Positions 20,239 through 28,525 of a DNA stretch of 64,000 nt are shown here, piece after piece. Both the position numbers and the translations under genes were made by a program. The number at the start of each line of letters is the position of its first letter. Positions within the stretch are counted from its first letter, which is position 1. Below the pieces are notes generated by a model. That model saw only the letters and a program-made list of their open reading frames with translations. It made no database searches and was not told where the DNA came from. This DNA comes from Lysobacter sp. Root494 (GTDB lineage Bacteria; Pseudomonadota; Gammaproteobacteria; Xanthomonadales; Xanthomonadaceae), in assembly GCF_001427225.1 (NCBI RefSeq), contig NZ_LMFH01000005.1, positions 1,167,325 through 1,231,324 of the forward strand, in the 5' to 3' direction.

Positions 20239-23229
20239 TCAGGACGTAATCACCACGTCGTTGCCGGTCAACATGTCCTTGATGCCGGGAATCTCCTCCA
20301 GGTTCTGCACCAGCACCAGCGAGGTCGGGATACGTACATCCCAGGGTTGTGCATCCTCGGGATAGGGGACGCCCTCGTCGAGCTTGCCGAGGTTCTCGGC
20401 GATCTCGTCCACGATCGGCACGTACAAGTCGTCGTCACGCAGCGGTGGATCGTTGCCTTCCCAGATCACACCGAACTGGCAGAAGTAGGCAATGGCTTTC
20501 TCGAAGCCTGGGCGCACCGGCACCTGGATGCGGCCGGCGCCGGCCTTCAGGAAGGCGGCGAACTCCGGATCGGGATCGGTGAAATGCAGGGCCGAGATCC
20601 AGCGCGCCTTACGACCCCAGAAGTACGGGTACAGCACGTACATCAGGTTGTTCCATTCGAAGGCATTCTCGAAGAAGCGAATCCACGAGCCATTCAGGCA
20701 GGCCTTCTGCAGGTCGATATTGGGCTCGTACCCAGGCAGGATTGAGTTGCGCGCGATGTTGTTGTTGCGCATAAGCATCATCAGCACAAGCTTCTTGAGT
20801 TCCTCCCGCTCGATGCGGCGGTTTTCCAGCGGGTTGCGCCCGAGGATCTTCACGCCCTGCTGGATCGCCAGCGCGGCCATCGCCTCCTCGTACTGCGCCT
20901 TTTGCACCAGATAAGCCTCCATGATCGAATCGAAGGCGGCCTGCTGCCACTTGGCAAAGCCCTCCGAGGTGAGCCGGCAATGCACTTCCACCGCTATCGC
21001 AAAGCTCCAGGCATTGTGCAGGTGGTAGGCGATGCCCAGTTCCTTGTAGCGGTTGCCGAGCGATTTGTAGGCCGAGCCCCAGTAGGTGGTGCAGTCGAAC
21101 GAGGCGCCGCCGACCATCACATGGAAGGTATGGCTTTTGCCTTCAGTGAAGGTGTAGTCGCTCATCACCGTCGCGCCGTAGGCCTGGTAGCCGGCAGGCA
21201 CATCGACCTTGGTGCCGCGGCCGAACGTCGACCCGTCCTGCACCTTGTCCTGCTTGTCGAACGTCGCCACGTGCTGGAACTCGGGCGGTGGTGCCAATAC
21301 GTTGCGAACCTGGTATTTGGCGACGAAATCCAGATAGTTGCTGCGGGTCAGGTGCGAGGGCTTCAGCGGCGCGCCGTAGTAGGCCGGCGCGACCGGTTTG
21401 ACCAGCTCGTTGTCCTTGGGCGGATTTTCGACCAGGGCATACAGCAGGTAGGCGGCCGGCTCAGGCACGACGAACTCGAACATCATGCGCTGGCCGTAAT
21501 TCAGTATTTGCGCGTCGTAGACCTTGTTCAGCCAGCGGTAGATCCCGCGGACATGGCCATTGCTCGCAGGCTCGTTGGTGATCGAGTGCCGGTTGAGCTC
21601 CTCGACTTGCTCGAGCATCCGGCGGCGCTCTTCCTTCTTCACGCGCTCGCGCACGCGCTCCGAGGTCTTCTCGGTGACTTCGCGCGAGTACGACACCGCT
21701 TTGCGCTGCGTTTCCTCGCTGCTGGTCGAGAATCCGACATTGAGGCTGGCTGAGAAACTTATCGTCGGGCCATACGAGCCACTGACCTGCAGCCCGGCAT
21801 CGAGCTCGAATTGGCTCTTGACCGTCTTCTCGGCCTCGGACTGCATCTCGTTGCGCTCGGTGCTCTGCAGGTTGCGCTCCTTCTCGGTCTCGCGCTCCTC
21901 CTCCGAAACGAAGATCTCTTCGCGGATGTTCAGGCGGCGATGCTCACGCACCCGCGCCTCACCAGCCAGGACGTTCTCGACGTGGGCGAACTCGGCCATT
22001 TCGTAGGCCTTGAGCGTTTGCTTGACCATCAGCAGATCGCCGATGCCGGCTTGAAAATGGCAATGGTCCTTCAGGATCGGCGCTGCTGCGCCGGCCGGTC
22101 CGAACATCGAGCCCTTGACCTTGCTCATTTCCATCATCACGCCACCGAACAACAGCACCGTATCGGCCTTCTCGCTTGAGGCCAGCTGGTTCGAGGTCAG
22201 GCGCATCTGTTCCTCGATGAGTTCGACGGCCCTGGTCGGTTCGATCTTCGCGAGGTCGATGCGGGCGTCGTTGAGCACCCGGTGCGCTGTCCCTGACAGG
22301 CGCGCGATCGCCTCGGGCTTGATCATCACCCGCGCGCTGCCGATGCCCGCCAGCGTTGAAGCCGACGGCAGGGCATGCACCTTGGCCTCGTTGCCCAGGC
22401 GCACGTCCTCTAGCCGGCGTAGATCGTCCTCCCGCAGCGCCTCGAAGCTGGACAACTTCGTTTCGAGGTCGGCGATCTTGCGCGATTCATCGCTGCCCCG
22501 GTCGGGCTTAAGCAAGGCATCGTCATCGATCGCCTTGTTCGACAGTTCGCTGTGGACGGCTTCCAGGTCCTGCAGGTGGGCACGCAACTTGTCGCGCCGG
22601 GCCGCCTCCGGATCGGGCTTGTCCTCCACGGGGGGCGGCTCCTGCTTCGGCGGGTTGGGCACGCGCGCGAAGTCCGGGATCGAGACCTTGAGCTCGGCGA
22701 AAGCGGAGCCCATCGGCAGGCCGGGGTCCAGGCCCTTGTCCTTGGCGGCCCATTCGACCAAAGCAATAAACTTCCTCGCCATAGTCAGCGAATCGGTCGG
22801 ACGCTCCCAGCTCGAATGGAAGGCCTCGGCGACGAGACTGTCGGAGACGCGCTCCTTGGTGACCAGGAAGTCTGGCGCAGCGATGATCTTTTTCGCCGGC
22901 ATGTCGTACAACTCCTGCAACGCTTTCGCGAAATCCACATCAGTGGACTTGCGGTTGTCGTTCTCAGCCAGCCATTGCAGGCCCGCGGCGACGTCGAACG
23001 GCAACTCGTCGAGTGACTTCACGTGTTGATCGGACGCCTGGAAGGCGCGCACGACGCGCAATACTTCGGCGACCGAGCCACCGGAGTCATTCAGGCGCTT
23101 GAGCGCCGTTGCCAATTGCGTGGGTTTGTTGCGTTCGTAAACCGGCACGGTCTTCGGCGCGCGTTCGGTCTTCTTGCGCTGGCTGCCGGGACGCACGCTG
23201 AGGAAGCGAAAGATGTATTCCTGGGTCAT
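20239..23229 (-). CDS. Large protein of unknown function, partner of the PAD gene
   Basis: 996 residues, no family recognised. The ATG at 23229 follows GGAGAAGACC; an in-frame TTG seven codons upstream lacks a site. Residues 1-200 are mixed helical. About 200-300 is charged and Pro-rich, then predicted coiled coil. A central segment near 435-545 is notable: a highly charged Glu/Arg helix, then a Gly/Ser-rich stretch alternating polar and nonpolar residues (GSYGPTISFSASLNVGF), then another Lys/Arg/Glu helix (TSERVRERVKKEERRRMLEQ). The C-terminal 430 residues are globular with many aromatics. There is no signal peptide or clear membrane helix. It is the first gene of the PAD unit, with nine bases between this stop and the PAD ATG, so a shared job (structural carrier, substrate or delivery partner) is inferred, not shown. 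Confidence 0.85.
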   Translation of the reverse strand: MTQEYIFRFLSVRPGSQRKKTERAPKTVPVYERNKPTQLATALKRLNDSGGSVAEVLRVVRAFQASDQHVKSLDELPFDVAAGLQWLAENDNRKSTDVDFAKALQELYDMPAKKIIAAPDFLVTKERVSDSLVAEAFHSSWERPTDSLTMARKFIALVEWAAKDKGLDPGLPMGSAFAELKVSIPDFARVPNPPKQEPPPVEDKPDPEAARRDKLRAHLQDLEAVHSELSNKAIDDDALLKPDRGSDESRKIADLETKLSSFEALREDDLRRLEDVRLGNEAKVHALPSASTLAGIGSARVMIKPEAIARLSGTAHRVLNDARIDLAKIEPTRAVELIEEQMRLTSNQLASSEKADTVLLFGGVMMEMSKVKGSMFGPAGAAAPILKDHCHFQAGIGDLLMVKQTLKAYEMAEFAHVENVLAGEARVREHRRLNIREEIFVSEEERETEKERNLQSTERNEMQSEAEKTVKSQFELDAGLQVSGSYGPTISFSASLNVGFSTSSEETQRKAVSYSREVTEKTSERVRERVKKEERRRMLEQVEELNRHSITNEPASNGHVRGIYRWLNKVYDAQILNYGQRMMFEFVVPEPAAYLLYALVENPPKDNELVKPVAPAYYGAPLKPSHLTRSNYLDFVAKYQVRNVLAPPPEFQHVATFDKQDKVQDGSTFGRGTKVDVPAGYQAYGATVMSDYTFTEGKSHTFHVMVGGASFDCTTYWGSAYKSLGNRYKELGIAYHLHNAWSFAIAVEVHCRLTSEGFAKWQQAAFDSIMEAYLVQKAQYEEAMAALAIQQGVKILGRNPLENRRIEREELKKLVLMMLMRNNNIARNSILPGYEPNIDLQKACLNGSWIRFFENAFEWNNLMYVLYPYFWGRKARWISALHFTDPDPEFAAFLKAGAGRIQVPVRPGFEKAIAYFCQFGVIWEGNDPPLRDDDLYVPIVDEIAENLGKLDEGVPYPEDAQPWDVRIPTSLVLVQNLEEIPGIKDMLTGNDVVITS

Positions 23230-24138
23230 GGTCTTCTCCAATCGGGGCAAACACTTCCCTGCGCCGGAGGTCAGCCTCCTGCGGAGAAAGGTTCCATTCG
23301 TCGTCGAGCGTGCGTTATCTGCGCCTTGCCTGATTCGAACGGCTTTCGCCTCGACAAGTCGGACAACAAGATTCAGCAGCAGCTAGAGACTTCCGTTGGC
23401 TAGCTGATCGACTTCAACCCACAAAAGCACCGTGCTGACGTGCATCACAGGCTGCAGCGATACCAGAAGCGTGCACATTTCGGCTAGCTTTGTTCACGCT
23501 GTGAACATCAGTGCCACAAGTCAGAAGCAACTTGAATCGTGTGCTTGAATTTGAGCGGTAGCAAGCAGCGGTGCGGCTTCAGTTCCCGTCATCAGTTGGG
23601 CAGGCGGAGACGTATTAAAAGGGCGAAGCTGCTCGACACGCCAGGACAACCTCCTCCCGACGCTTTACTCGCGCGGTCGGCATGCCGCCGATGGAGGACC
23701 TGCTCGCGTGTGGCGATCGCAAAAGACATTCTCGATCGTCAGGACCTGGTGATCGAAAAGCGCCGATCGGGTGAGCTACTCCTCGGCGAGCACGTTCAAT
23801 ACCACGTTTACTCGCTGCGTCGGGCGATCACCGAGTGGCTATGCACGTGAGAGACGTAGGTACGCGCACGCGTGGCCTGATGTCTGCCTTGGGTCAGCTG
23901 CAGTCATTCGCCAAGCACAACTCGCATGACCGATCCAATGTTGTCCAAGAACGTCCTGAGTCTCACGGCTTGGCCCTTTGTTTTTTGCGCGCGCGCGAAT
24001 GCGATCGCTTCATCGCCGATCATCATTAAATGCTGAATGATCCGGCGCGGACGACCCCAACCTGTGCACATTTCCGTCGCCCGTCAAGCGGGTACGTCGG
24101 TTGAAGTGCGCTTGTAGCGTCGCCGATATCGCATCAGC
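23230..24138. other. 909-base stretch with no confident gene
   Basis: This lies between the start of the PAD-unit operon and the frameshifted glyoxalase-like gene. The longest reading frame is 103 codons on the plus strand (23539-23850); it has no recognisable domain, no clear ribosome site and many stop-flanked neighbours, so it is not called as a gene. The sequence looks less G+C-biased at codon third positions than the flanking operons, which fits decayed or foreign DNA. It probably contains the operon promoter near 23230-23300 and a 17-base palindrome at 23491-23507. Confidence 0.5.
23491..23507. promoter_or_regulatory. Perfect palindrome TGTTCAC-GCT-GTGAACA, possible operator
   Basis: Seven-base arms match exactly around a three-base spacer. 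This is the form expected for a dimeric regulator site. It sits about 260 bases upstream of the PAD-unit operon start, in an otherwise gene-free region. No regulator gene is adjacent, and no promoter boxes could be assigned with confidence. Confidence 0.3.
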
Positions 24139-24521
24139 TCAATCCCAGCGCGTGGCGTTTTTCGGAAAGCCCGGACGCTGAACTCTCACGACACAAAACC
24201 GGTGTCCTGTTGGCGCCTGCATCACCACCCAACGCTCCAGCCGGGTCACCACTTCGGCTCCGAGAGCTTCCAGTCGCGAGACCTCGGCGGGAATATCGTC
24301 GGTCTCAATGTCGACATGTACCCGACTCTCATGCTCCACGCGTTGAATCTGCACGATGGCTTCATCCGGAGGAGTCTCGAGCATGCGGTAGTTGCCGCGA
24401 GTACCCGGGTGTACGCGATCGACAGGACGGCCGAGCGCGCCTTGGCCCAGAATTCAGCAGCCTGGTCGACGTCAGGCGTGCGACAGTCGACCAGCAGCGC
24501 ACAGAGGCGGGAATGATGCAT
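24139..24521 (-). pseudogene. VOC/glyoxalase-like gene broken by a two-base frameshift
   Basis: Two overlapping frames together make one protein of the vicinal-oxygen-chelate superfamily. The first 27 codons (MHHSRLCALLVDCRTPDVDQ, then AAEFWAKA) are in one frame. The rest (LGRPVDRVHPGTRGNYRM, then VHVDIETDDIPAEVSRLEAL to the stop) is in another. The shift falls in a GCGCGC run about 24440; removing one GC unit would restore WAKALGRPVDR and a normal protein of about 126 residues. This is either a real slippage mutation or a sequencing error. The promoter side abuts a structured repeat at 24611-24747. Confidence 0.7.
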
Positions 24522-24610
24522 GCGGAGCCTCGCTCAAATACAAGCCAAGCGGGACATTACGCCGACCCGCGAAGCGTTTCGTTTTCGGTCCCAGGTGCGG
24601 CGTCCGACAT

Positions 24611-24747
24611 AGAGAAGGCCCAGCACTCGAATTGAATCCCGAGCAACTGAGCCTTCCGTGCCGGAGCGTTTGTAACGAGACCTCAGCCTCGTTGCTTTAT
24701 CTCCGACGCCTACGAGGTTACTGCTTCCCGTGTTATCGCAGGATCAC
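24611..24747. repeat. Structured repeat, copy A (about 137 bp)
   Basis: It shares conserved blocks with copy B at 31689-31829: AGAGAAGGCCCAG, CTGAGCCTTCCGTG, CTCCGACGCCT and CGAGGTTACTGC. It folds into stems: GAAGGCcCAG with CTGaGCCTTC; CGGAG with CTCCG enclosing GTAACGAG/CTCGTTGC; and CTGC with GCAG. A small hairpin (CTCG/CGAG) inside the first loop carries TTGAATCC, which can pair with the downstream GGATCA as a pseudoknot. Paired changes between copies support RNA structure, but wobble pairs do not settle the strand. The surrounding gap 24522-24913 contains no other recognised feature. No known RNA family was identified. Confidence 0.6.
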
Positions 24748-24913
24748 GGCGAGTCGGGCTGACGTGAATGCGATGAAGAACAGCTGGTTGACCGAAGCGA
24801 CTGGCAATGGTTTGCAAATCCAATCGCCGAACACCCCACGGCTGATCACCCCTGTTCCACGCCGGAGGATGCACGCTGCAGATGCCGAGCATCCCGGCGT
24901 GCAGGAGACAACC

Positions 24914-25111
24914 ATGACCAGCAAGAGTCGCGAACAGGTTCAGGACAAGGGCAAGAATCTCGGACAGGGCCTCGCCGGAATTACCGACCAGGAGCGCCGG
25001 GATCTTGCGCAAAGCGGCGAAGATGCCCCGACCAAGGACCAATCGGATCGCCGCAGCTCCGGCGAGCAGGGCCAACAGAAGAGCCGCAAGGGCAGCGACA
25101 CGCGTCATTGA
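24914..25111 (+). CDS. Small hydrophilic protein, unknown function
   Basis: 65 residues, almost entirely polar and charged (MTSKSREQVQDKGKNLGQGL, later Gln/Ser/Lys/Arg-rich), with no signal peptide or hydrophobic core. It is probably disordered, like small general-stress proteins, although no family motif was identified. The ATG follows AGGAG with seven bases between, a good ribosome site, and a longer upstream frame in phase has none. It lies 166 bases downstream of structured repeat copy A, so the repeat could be in its leader if the repeat is transcribed rightward. Confidence 0.6.
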   Translation: MTSKSREQVQDKGKNLGQGLAGITDQERRDLAQSGEDAPTKDQSDRRSSGEQGQQKSRKGSDTRH

Positions 25112-25173
25112 CCTGTTTCGGGTGCCAGCCACCTTTGCGCAGTTCGTCCCGAGGTGGATGCAGTAGCTCCGCC

Positions 25174-26103
25174 TCACGACCTGGCTAGTGCCGCCGCCTG
25201 CTGCGCATCGAGCACCCGACGGAAACCATGTGCCAATTCGAGCGCCGGGCCCTTGCCCCAGAAATGTACGAAGTAGAACGCCGGCTGCTCGCCAATCATG
25301 TGGTTGTGCAGCGCGACGACATGGAATTTCGCCTGTCGTAATGCGCGGAGTACCAGCTGGACTTCGCCGGCGCTCATGATGACGTCGCCATCGGCCGTGG
25401 CGAGTTGATCCGAGCCGCTGAATGCAACCCATGTCGTGAGTCCCATCGATGCACCGACGCGTTCGCCATGCATCCTTGCTTCGCGGCCGATGGTGATCTT
25501 CGCGATGCCGGCATTGACCTCCGCCGCATGTCCCACGATCTTGCCGATGGCATCGGCATCGACGCTTCCGGCAACCGGCACGGGCCCGCCGAATCCCGTA
25601 GCCGGCTCGGGTTGCGACTTGCGCACCGCCTTGATGGCGTCCCAGACGGCTTTGACGCCGGCAGCCAGTCTTGTCGGCTCACCGTGGCCTCCGATGTGCA
25701 TGAAACAGGCCTTCGGCTGATCGAAGAAAAAGTGGTTGTGCAGGCCGGTCACATCGAGCCCGGCCTTGAACGCGGCGTCCATCGCGGCGTCGACTTCGTC
25801 CTCGAAGACGACCGTGTCGCCCATGACCATCGCCGCATCGCCCATCGGCGCGAACGCGGCCCAGGAGCCCAGGCCCGCAGTGGGCGGCAGGCGCATTCCG
25901 TCGACTTCAACAGGAACATCGGTCCGGCTCCAACCGATGCGTACGACGCCATCGGGTTGCTTTTTCGCCTCCGCACCACTGGCTTCGCGGATCCGGACGG
26001 GATCGATGTCTCCAGCGTGCACAGGGACGGCTGCCATACAAAATACCAACACCAAGAAGCGTGCCATTTGGTTGAAATGCTGGCGGCAGAAGTGACTGAT
26101 CAT
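25174..26103 (-). CDS. Exported DUF1259 (LppY/LpqO-type) protein
   Basis: 309 residues. The start at 26103 gives a signal peptide ending near AAVPVHAG; an ATG ten codons earlier lacks a ribosome site. The mature protein is an internal duplication. Each half has a segment of the type GxGSWAAF or GLTTWVAFSG, then a long helix region, then LHNHFF..QP..CFMHIGGHG or LHNHMIGEQPAFYFVHFWG. The paired His-containing motifs are characteristic of the DUF1259/LppY-LpqO family, whose biochemical role is not established. The repeated LHNH and H-x-G clusters could bind metal (inference). It diverges from the glyoxalase-like gene at 26419 across 315 bases. Confidence 0.85.
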   Translation of the reverse strand: MISHFCRQHFNQMARFLVLVFCMAAVPVHAGDIDPVRIREASGAEAKKQPDGVVRIGWSRTDVPVEVDGMRLPPTAGLGSWAAFAPMGDAAMVMGDTVVFEDEVDAAMDAAFKAGLDVTGLHNHFFFDQPKACFMHIGGHGEPTRLAAGVKAVWDAIKAVRKSQPEPATGFGGPVPVAGSVDADAIGKIVGHAAEVNAGIAKITIGREARMHGERVGASMGLTTWVAFSGSDQLATADGDVIMSAGEVQLVLRALRQAKFHVVALHNHMIGEQPAFYFVHFWGKGPALELAHGFRRVLDAQQAAALARS

Positions 26104-26418
26104 CGGGCTCGCTTCCTTGGACAAGCGACCCATTCAACAAAATCTGTTGTTAAGAAGACGCACCAAAGAAAGAAGTGCCACTCTGCTGCTGTCTTCGTCA
26201 GCCAAACAGCGGTCTTTCCTGGCGAGCACAGCCGACAGGGAGAACCCGCCAAGCAAGCGCAGCGGCTTGGGCGCGATCGCGTGAAACGATTCGCCCACGG
26301 AGTGTGCAGATAGTGCGAAGTGGCAGTGACAGCGTCTGATGGCTGCCAGGTGAAAACGCGAGGCGGAGTAAGCTCGCGAACGCGACGGGAACAAGAGCAG
26401 CCCAACAAGGAGAACTAC
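26104..26418. other. 315-base divergent intergenic region
   Basis: This separates the DUF1259 gene (minus) from the PhnB-like gene (plus). No open frame with codon structure, no strong palindrome and no RNA gene was seen. It should contain the promoters of both genes; -10/-35 boxes could not be assigned reliably by eye. Confidence 0.5.
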
Positions 26419-26898
26419 ATGGTCAGCAAGAATACGATTTGCCTCTGGTACGACGGCGCGGCGCTGGACGCTGCGACGTTCTACTCTGAAACATTCCCCG
26501 ACAGCGAAGTGAAAGCTGTCCACCACGCGCCAGGCGACTTTCCCTCCGGCAAACAGGGCGATGTGCTCACCGTCGAGTTCACGGTGATGGGCATTCCGTG
26601 CATCGGCCTGAATGGTGGACCCGCGTTCAGGCATACCGAGGCTTTCTCGTTCCAGGTCGCCACCGATGACCAGGCCGAGACGGATCGCCTGTGGAGCGCG
26701 ATCGTCGGAAACGGTGGTCAGGAAAGCGCATGCGGCTGGTGCAAGGACAAATGGGGATTGTCGTGGCAGATCACGCCTCGCGCCTTGATGGATGCGATCA
26801 CGGACCCGGATCCGGCCGCGGCGAAACGTGCGTTCGACGCGATGATGGGAATGACGAAGATCGACATCGCCGCGATCGAGGCTGCGCGGCGCGGCTGA
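26419..26898 (+). CDS. PhnB-like VOC (glyoxalase superfamily) protein
   Basis: 159 residues, typical for the PhnB/3-demethylubiquinone-methyltransferase-like branch of the VOC superfamily. Recognisable blocks are ICLWYDGAALDAATFYSETF at the start, the VEFTVMGIPCIGLNGGPAFR strand pair, TEAFSFQVATDDQAETDRLW in the middle, and CGWCKDKWGLSWQITP before a helical tail ending AAIEAARRG. The ATG at 26419 has AAGGAG seven bases upstream. A perfect hairpin terminator follows 27 bases after the stop. Substrate and reaction are unknown for most of this branch. Confidence 0.85.
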   Translation: MVSKNTICLWYDGAALDAATFYSETFPDSEVKAVHHAPGDFPSGKQGDVLTVEFTVMGIPCIGLNGGPAFRHTEAFSFQVATDDQAETDRLWSAIVGNGGQESACGWCKDKWGLSWQITPRALMDAITDPDPAAAKRAFDAMMGMTKIDIAAIEAARRG

Positions 26899-26924
26899 CC
26901 GCTTTCCCGTTGGAAGGCACTCAC

Positions 26925-26958
26925 AACGCGCCGGCATGCCGGCGCGTTTGTGTTTGTG
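26925..26958 (+). terminator. Rho-independent terminator after the PhnB-like gene
   Basis: A perfect 24-base palindrome (AACGCGCCGGCA/TGCCGGCGCGTT) is followed by TGTGTTTGT. It lies 27 bases past the stop codon and isolates the gene from the protease gene downstream. Confidence 0.75.
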
Positions 26959-27184
26959 AGGTGCGAATCCGGGCGCCCATCCACAGCGCCAGTCGCTACG
27001 GGCCTTTTGTAGGCCTCGCCCACGACGGGACCGATCCGAAAACAGCCTTCACAAAACCCTTCCAAACCGGCGAGCAGCATCCGCCGGCGGGGCCGCTTCG
27101 TCAGTCGCGGTTTGGGCCACCGTGGCCAGGACAGGTCCTGCAACTCGACCTTCATCCAGCTAACCAGCTAAGGGGTAATCCCAG

Positions 27185-28405
27185 ATGCGCAAGTTCGACT
27201 CCTGGGCCAAGCGTGGCCTGTACGTCCTTTCACCGCTTACCTTCGCCGCCGCCATGGCGGCATCCGCAGCGGGGCCCTCCGACAATCTGTCTACCGCGGT
27301 CCGCGCGGCGATGCAGCGCGACCTGGGCCTGACCTCGGCCCAGTTGTCCCAGTACCTGAAGATCGAACGCCTCGCGGCGTTGCAGGAAAAGCAGTTGGCC
27401 AAGGCACAGGGACGCAACTTCGCCGGTAGCTGGATCGAACGCCAGCCGAACGGCAGCTTCCAGCTGGTCGTCGCGTCCACTTCAGCGCGTCCGCAGACAG
27501 GCCCCGCCGGCGTGGAGATCCGCAACGCACGCCACAGCCTGGCCGAGCTCGATGCGTCCAAGACCCAGCTCGACGCCGTGCTGGCACGCGGCAAGGCGCC
27601 CAGTGGCGTGTATGGCTGGTACGTCGACCTGCCCAGCAACAGCGTCGTGGTGGCCGTCGGCAAGGGCAAGCAGCAGGCCGGTATCGACTTCGTTGCCGCC
27701 AGCGGTGCGGATGCCCGCAACGTGCGGTTGGTGACCGAAGACGAACAACCGACCCTGCGCGCGACCCTGCAGGGTGGACTGGGCTATCTGCGCAATCCGG
27801 GCGACGGCTACCTCTATGCCTGCTCGATCGGCTTCAACGTCACCCAGGGCACCACGCCGGGTTATGTCAGCGCCGGCCACTGCGGCGATGCCGGCGAGCC
27901 GGTGTATCTGGAACTCTCCCCGCAATGGACGCTGGGTCCGAAGATCGGCACGTTCGCCGCTTCCAAGTTCCCGAATCCCGGTCAGACCGGCAACGACTAT
28001 TCCTGGGTCCGTGTCGACGCAGGTCATACGCAGCAACCGATCGTCTACGGCTGGGGCAAGGGCAACGTCACCGTCCGTGGCAGCACCGAAGCCGCCGTTG
28101 GCGCCGCCATCTGCCGCTCCGGCCGCACCTCCGGCTGGCGCTGCGGCACGATCGAAGCGAAGAACCAGACCGTCAGCTACAGCAGCGGCGAGACGATCCT
28201 CAACCTGACCCGCACCACGGCCTGCTCCGAAGGCGGCGACTCGGGCGGCTCGTTCATCACCGGCCCCGGCCAGGCGCAAGGCGTGCTGTCGGGCGGCAGT
28301 GGCAGCTGCAAGGGCAAGCAACCGAACAACCGCACCCGCAGCTTCTACCAGCCGCTCCTGCCGATCCTGCAGGCCTACAACCTGAACCTGCTGACCGGCG
28401 CCTGA
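27185..28405 (+). CDS. Secreted alpha-lytic-type serine protease precursor (peptidase S1E)
   Basis: 406 residues. A signal peptide (up to about ASAAG) is followed by a pro-domain of about 170 residues that should act as intramolecular foldase, as in Lysobacter alpha-lytic protease, then a mature trypsin-fold protease from about residue 195. The catalytic triad is clear: His232 in SAGHCG, Asp271 in NDYSWV and Ser353 in GGDSGGS. Cysteines around CSIGF/GHCG and CRSGRTSGWRCG match the expected disulfides. A ribosome site AAGGGG lies nine bases before the ATG. A strong terminator follows. Predicted role is extracellular protein degradation or predation-type lysis; the specificity pocket was not analysed. 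Confidence 0.95.
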   Translation: MRKFDSWAKRGLYVLSPLTFAAAMAASAAGPSDNLSTAVRAAMQRDLGLTSAQLSQYLKIERLAALQEKQLAKAQGRNFAGSWIERQPNGSFQLVVASTSARPQTGPAGVEIRNARHSLAELDASKTQLDAVLARGKAPSGVYGWYVDLPSNSVVVAVGKGKQQAGIDFVAASGADARNVRLVTEDEQPTLRATLQGGLGYLRNPGDGYLYACSIGFNVTQGTTPGYVSAGHCGDAGEPVYLELSPQWTLGPKIGTFAASKFPNPGQTGNDYSWVRVDAGHTQQPIVYGWGKGNVTVRGSTEAAVGAAICRSGRTSGWRCGTIEAKNQTVSYSSGETILNLTRTTACSEGGDSGGSFITGPGQAQGVLSGGSGSCKGKQPNNRTRSFYQPLLPILQAYNLNLLTGA

Positions 28406-28432
28406 TTTGCGATCCGGTGTTTGCATAACGAA

Positions 28433-28467
28433 ACGCCCCGGCTTGCCGGGGCGTCTTCTTTTGTTTT
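28433..28467 (+). terminator. Rho-independent terminator after the protease gene
   Basis: A nine-base GC-rich stem (ACGCCCCGG/CCGGGGCGT) closes a CTTG tetraloop and is followed by CTTCTTTTGTTTT. It starts 28 bases past the protease stop. Confidence 0.9.
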
Positions 28468-28525
28468 GCGCGAGTGATTGTGCATTGCCCGAAACCTGCA
28501 AGGGATATCGTCCGGACGATCCTCG

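Noticed and set aside
23539-23850. Possible 103-residue protein
   Set aside because: No ribosome site, no domain and unusual codon use; left as part of the gene-poor stretch.
24611-24747. Repeat considered as an integron attC site
   Set aside because: No GTTRRRY/RYYYAAC core pair at the ends, no cassette array and no integrase nearby.
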